Below the pieces are notes generated by a model. The model ran no database searches and was not told where the DNA came from. It saw only the letters and a program-made list of their open reading frames with translations. From the NCBI GenBank assembly GCA_036936605.1, contig JAUPFV010000001.1:149836187-149900186 (forward strand): a stretch of 64,000 bases of DNA, in the 5' to 3' direction. The translations under genes were made by a program, and so were the position numbers. Within the stretch, counting starts at the first letter, position 1. Each line of letters starts with the position of its first letter. Below are positions 59,506 through 64,000 of the stretch, one piece after another. This stretch comes from Limnanthes douglasii subsp. nivea (Eukaryota > Streptophyta > Magnoliopsida > Brassicales > Limnanthaceae).

Positions 59506-61397
59506 AACTCCAGTAGTTTTGTCTACAACTTTTAATGCTGCTTGCGTTCGGCTCGCCTTTCAGTCGCCCTCGACAAAGCTAAGTTTTCTGATTTGCCATA
59601 GTGTGCATATTCATTAAGTATTATGTTTGTACACCTTGTGCACTGTTGTATTCTTATAGTTGTGTGTTATGTCTATATGTGCTCTTGTGTATGTGTACGT
59701 AATAGTATATTCGCATATGTTAAACACAATAGTAGTTAAAAGTGTACAATGAAGTCGATAGATATACAAATTGATGTTAATAATGTTGTTATATCCTGGT
59801 GTGTAAAATGCTGTTAATAATGTTAAGAATTAGTAGCATTTGATACGCAATACATATTAATGTGTTTAATGTTAACAAACAATGAAAAAGTTATACGTGT
59901 TGAAAACATATAAATAAAAACAGATATCTAAATAGTACACACACTGATAATGTTATTTTAAAAACATATATGAGTCCATGTTTGGTTATAAATAGACACT
60001 TACAGTACATACGAGAAATATATATGTTTTCTATCAGAAAATGGAGAGGGATGCTTAGGTATCAATCAACTGCAACACCGCTATTTGGAGCCACCCTTGG
60101 CCTTCCTGGTGCCGAAAACAAGCCTTTCGAGAATATGGAACCATTGCAACCTAATTAGCGGCCACACATACATTTTCAAGCTCTTTCTCCCACTCCACGT
60201 CACACAGTCTCAGCATTTCCTCAAGAGGCACACCAGCTCCTTGGGACACAAACGAGATCACAACATATAGGTTCGCTCGGCCAAACTCAAACCATTAGAT
60301 GTCATATTGTCATCTTTCGCCAAACGTATAATCGTTCGGCCAAAAATGTTGTCGAGATCGCTGTACGAGTTTGTCAAGGAAATCTGAATTCGAGAATCAC
60401 ATTTGCAGCCGTATTCTACTTCCCTGACCATTCAAGACGACGCCATTACAGATAGCTACCAAGGCGGTGACTTCGAATTCGTATTTTTCTACAAGCCACT
60501 GAACGAATGCCTTTCGCCGCGTGAAGTTCGGCGAGGACGAGGTGGTCAGGACAGGCAACCGTCACCGTCTCCACCGGCGAGGGCTTTCGGTATACCACCT
60601 CACCATAATTTTCTCATAGCCGAGTAGCACCAACACCACCACTTTCGAATCTATTGGCTTCAACTTCACCTTCCGAGAATTCGAGCTCTTCTTCCTCGCA
60701 TGGAGCTACGGACTAATCACCAATGTCTCAGACGGCCAGATCCCGATGAACAGACCTCCGTGAGCATCAAAATCAACATAAACATGCAATTTGTTGTTAC
60801 GGGAATGACAAGTTTTACCACGGTTGAGTCTTTAGGATTTCAGTCAAGAAAGAGATAAATGCAAAAAAAATTCTTTTATCCATCGATAGGTTTTTCTTAT
60901 TTATAATGCTGTGAGTTAGTTGGTAGTTACACATGTTTACACTTAATGATTCACTAACCCACTAACGTCACCATTCATATAATTTCAGAACAAGTACTTA
61001 AAACGGTTTGACTTAAGAGTCAAAACGTGCATTATACAATAAGTGAACGTCTTGTCTGATCTGCATTTTAAATCGAGCTGGGCCATTCCTTAAGCGCGAT
61101 CAGACCTGTTCTGGTGTGCATAGCTTGAGCTCACTGATCACGTGGTCAACCTATCTTCTTTGAGTTTGCATTCAGTCTTGATCACGTGTTCATCGCATCC
61201 CTAATCTGGTCGATCAACTCATCTCCCCTAATGTCTTCGCGTTCGATTTGCCTTTGAGCTCATCAACGTTGTAGAGCTCGTCATTTTCTTCATTGCTTGC
61301 CCTAATCCAAATTCGCGGTCCTCTTGCTCGTGCTCGTACTTGTTTGGAGGAATCCCCTTTATCAGGCCCCCTAGTTTATAGGTTTATTAATTTTTTA
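59506..61397. other. mostly intergenic; no recognised gene
   Basis: 59600-59960 is AT-rich. 60080-60760 is GC-richer with coding-like stretches (60403-60627 plus, and a frame at about 60640-60770 reading FESIGFNFTFREFELFFLAWSYG before a stop) that I do not recognise. 61020-61370 has repeated GATCACGTG-type words but no ORF. Confidence 0.35.
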
Positions 61398-61460
61398 TAA
61401 AAATATTAGTAAACCTCTAATATAAAAATATTAGTAAACCTCTAATATAAAAATATAATG
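61398..61460. repeat. 25-bp tandem repeat next to T6
   Basis: AAAATATTAGTAAACCTCTA twice plus a partial third copy, directly left of the T6 LTR. Confidence 0.75.
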
Positions 61461-61472
61461 TATTATTAAATT

Positions 61473-61847
61473 TGGTGTGGATAAGTTTCAACTGAGGGTA
61501 ATTTTGTCTTGAGTTTTGTGATGTTTCAAGGGTATTTAATGCTTAAGTAGCTTCTAGAGAGAGGTTTGAGCTGCCTGATTGTATTAAATGTTCATTACCC
61601 TCATTAATGAAAATGGTTGGGTATTTATACCCTTAATTATGGGCCACATGGACTTTGGGTCACACTTATGAATTCGGGTCGAGTTCAATGACTCATTAGT
61701 TTTTAAGTAGGTAGGTAATTAGCTTAGTCATGAAGTGATTTAGTTTTTAATACATTAGTCATGTTAGGATGGTTCAGTGGGTGGTTTTTGTCCGAATTGC
61801 CCCTGTCCGGTTCTCATAGTGAGTGGTGAGAAAATCCGGACTCATCA
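61473..61847 (-). repeat. T6 3' LTR (375 bp)
   Basis: On the plus strand from TGGTGTGGATAAG to CGGACTCATCA. TATA box inverted at 61622-61629 (TATTTATA), followed by a polypurine tract (61848-61861). Confidence 0.85.
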
Positions 61848-62007
61848 GTAGCCCCTTTTTTAGATTATGTTCGAAGGCCTTTGACAAGACCTAAAAAATA
61901 GTTTGTGTGTTCCCGTAACTATGTCCGGACAGATTTCGAATTGTGTAACGACTTTATCCAGAGTGATGAAACTCTCAGAAGCTGAACAGTTTTGCCAAAG
62001 ATCGTGG

Positions 62008-62190
62008 GACACGTGTCCTTCTCTGATTCGCCTTACCGGCCGTTTTTTCTCCTAGAATGACGCTCCCACTCACTTCAAAAAGTAACTTCTTAATTAATGT
62101 TGGTGACATCAGCGCCGTCTTTAATCATTATATCTATCTTTTCGTATTCTCCTAGGTATCAAAGCACCTTTTGTTCTTTTAGTATAAATT
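62008..62190 (+). promoter_or_regulatory. T6 aORF promoter
   Basis: G-box GACACGTGTC (62008-62017), TGACATCAGCGCCGTC (62104-62119) and TATA box TATAAATT (62183-62190). Order and spacing are as in T3. Confidence 0.65.
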
Positions 62191-62286
62191 AGTCCACTTT
62201 TTACTGTTTTACCATCTTCATTATCTCTACTCTGTTAATCTTCAAAGCTTTTACCTCTAAAAAAACCCTTCTTTTGTTGTGAGTTT

Positions 62287-64000
62287 ATGTTCACAGCCAG
62301 AAATGCCCTAGTAAAAGGTGGATGGCTCAACTTGTCGGAGTTAGAAAAAACTCTAAAATTCGAACGAGAAAAGTGCATTGTTGCGGGCCTCCCTGTTTCT
62401 CCTATTGACAAGTCTGATACACCAAGTTCAGAGCCTGATCGGGGTTCATCTTCTGCCAAAAGTTCTAAACCCAGAAGGTTATTCCAGCCCAACCTTTCTC
62501 CAATTGCCTCAGACTCATCGGTCCAAGAATCAGAGCCCGTTGTTGAACCAGAACAGACGGTTACAAGCTTTAAGAAACCTTCCCCATTCATTGCTATGGG
62601 ATGAGACACTGATATCTCTCCAGAGAAGCTGGTAGATCGACGAAGGGGTCGTTTGATGAGAGGGCAGACTGCCACTGCACAACCTAAACCTCCAAAATCC
62701 ACGCCTTCTAAGTCCGGGGCTAAGAGTAAAACTAAAGGGTCAGAAGCACCCATTAAAATCCCCAAAGACAAACTGTCCGGTCCAGAGGCAACCAGTTCAA
62801 GCCTTCGGAAAGAGACCTTCGGATCTGAGCCTCAACCGGACTCTAGACCACAAGAGGAAAAGAATTCCCAACCATCCGGAGGGCCTACTGAGCCAACCAC
62901 TAGCTCTTCTCTCACCAAAACAGCTGACAATCCTTCCATGGTAATGGAAGATGTAATGGAGGACAGCATTGAAGAAGCCCCTTTTGAGACTGATGTCTCC
63001 GGGAAAACAAGTGAGACGACTATCACCAAGAAGAGCAAAGGCAAAGAGAAAGTGTGTTTAAAGCATCCGGATCTGCCGGAGTGCCTTATAGGAAAAGTGG
63101 GGCCTTGTTTCCACAAAGTAAGTGTAAAATATCTGCTAGCCATGCAGAAAATCAATTATGCTTTTATCCATACAGCTGAACTTGGCCGGATGAGGACGAA
63201 GTGGGGGATTCCAGAAAATGTTAAAGGTAGGATACCAATTGATCCGGAGACGTCCATGGATTGCAAACTCAGTGAGATAGTTTTCTACACTGAGTTATTT
63301 AAATGGGGGCTTAGGTTTCCCTTGGACCCAGAAATAGTCAGATATTTCCATATGATAAAGCTCTGCCCAAGTCAACTAAGCCCTAATGGCTGGTTCACCC
63401 TCATGGCCTGTATCATGGCTTCCAGACTCTCCGGAATTCCTCTTCCGATGGAGCAATTTGCTGCTGTAGCAAGCCTCTGCACAAACCATGTCATCCCTTT
63501 CTGTCACTTTAATATGAGCGACGATTACAAGGCGGTGGATGACTTACTTGAGTTAGAGAAAAGATGGAAGACTCGATTTTTGTTCATCAGTGGTTCCTGG
63601 GAGAATGGGAGGACAATAAAAGCTGGTGTCAACCCAAGCATGCTTACCAGTAGATAGCGAAGCGATGGTAAAAACCTCATCATATACCTCCACCTTTACT
63701 TATAATAAATTTGTTTGTCTAATCTCTTTTCTTTTATTTTTTGGTAGTGCTGCTTAAGGATTTCAATGATTACTTAGAGGCCGGACAGACTACTTGTGCC
63801 AAGCTAAATGCTTGGGCTGCTGAGAAATGGGGAAACCACTTCCACAACTGTTTTATCGGAGGCAACTGACTGGAGGGACTTGTCTTGGGAGGAATTAACC
63901 ACTCCACCCTGTCCGGGGGTGATTCTTCGGAAGACAGAGGGAAAAGATGGAAAATTGGTCTTACCGGGCAGAGCTAAAGCCTCAAGCAAGATGAAGGGCA
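62287..64000 (+). pseudogene. T6 antisense extra ORF (aORF), partial and broken
   Basis: Starts at ATG 62287 (MFTARNALVKGGWLNLSEL). Exon 1 has TGA at 62602-62604 (Ser in T3) and TAG at 63655-63657 (the Trp of SRWRSD in T3), otherwise open in one frame. The conserved domain is complete (WGLRFPLDPEIVRYF, ACIMASRLSGIPLPMEQF). Exon 2 begins at 63748 and soon has a deletion with frameshift near 63868, removing the block that reads AMSHLWNITG in T3. The rest is outside the window. Confidence 0.82.
63668..63747 (+). other. intron of the T6 aORF (80 nt)
   Basis: Donor GAT-G|GTAAAA and acceptor TTTGGTAG|TGCTGCTTAAGG, at the same codon and phase as T3 and T5. A T-rich tract precedes the acceptor. Confidence 0.8.

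Larger units (their letters stand above)
61473..64000 (-). mobile_element. T6: Tat-lineage Ty3/gypsy element, 3' part only
   Basis: Minus-strand copy with 3' LTR (61473-61847), polypurine tract and the first two-thirds of the antisense aORF. Gag-pol and the other LTR lie beyond 64000. The LTR is recognisably of the T3/T5 type but clearly more diverged. A left target-site copy would be AAATT (61468-61472). Confidence 0.85.

Overview
This is plant nuclear DNA, almost certainly from a eudicot. It is AT-rich and mostly made of plant LTR retrotransposons. It holds one intact host gene, an intronless UDP-glucuronate 4-epimerase of the plant GAE type, and the degraded remnant of a plant DCAF1-like gene. 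I cannot name the species.

The dominant component is one Ty3/gypsy family with Tat-lineage hallmarks: gag-pro-RT-RNase H-second RNase H-integrase, followed by an extra ORF (aORF) on the opposite strand between pol and the 3' LTR. I call the copies T1 to T6. T1 (1-3042) is cut by the window start. T2 (3332-13654, + strand) is old but structurally complete, with an ATATG target-site duplication. T3 (17320-27707, - strand) is young, with an AAACA duplication and only about 2% LTR difference. T4 survives as two stumps (about 36880-37269 and 47572-49144) around T5 (37270-47571, + strand), which is nested in it. T6 (61473 to the window end, - strand) is cut by the window end. None can move by itself: every gag-pol seen carries nonsense codons or frameshifts.

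The most interesting system is the aORF. In T3 it is open for 924 codons once an 83-nt GT-AG intron is removed. The intron sits at the same codon phase in T3, T5 and T6. The aORF has its own promoter-like block: a palindromic G-box GACACGTGTC, a conserved TGACATCAGCGCCGTC block and a TATA box. The G-box is recognisable even in T1 and T2. In T3 the aORF is nearly intact although gag-pol of the same copy is broken at least seven times. A second family trait is a TAG at the same codon between protease and RT in T2, T3 and T5; in T2 it lies in a UAG-CAA-UUA context.

Other regions are: a Ty3/gypsy chromovirus-like remnant (14580-16420) whose RT has a TTA microsatellite in it; the GAE gene (29145-30494); a 1.65-kb segmental duplication (32955-34610 and 35225-36868) with a 25-bp minisatellite; a dead L1-type LINE with a terminal RNase H (50441-55292); a small copia-like LTR/PBS/LTR derivative (56100-56820); a satellite-like array of about 350-bp units (57310-58130); and the DCAF1-like pseudogene (59035-59505). 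No tRNA, rRNA or CRISPR was seen.
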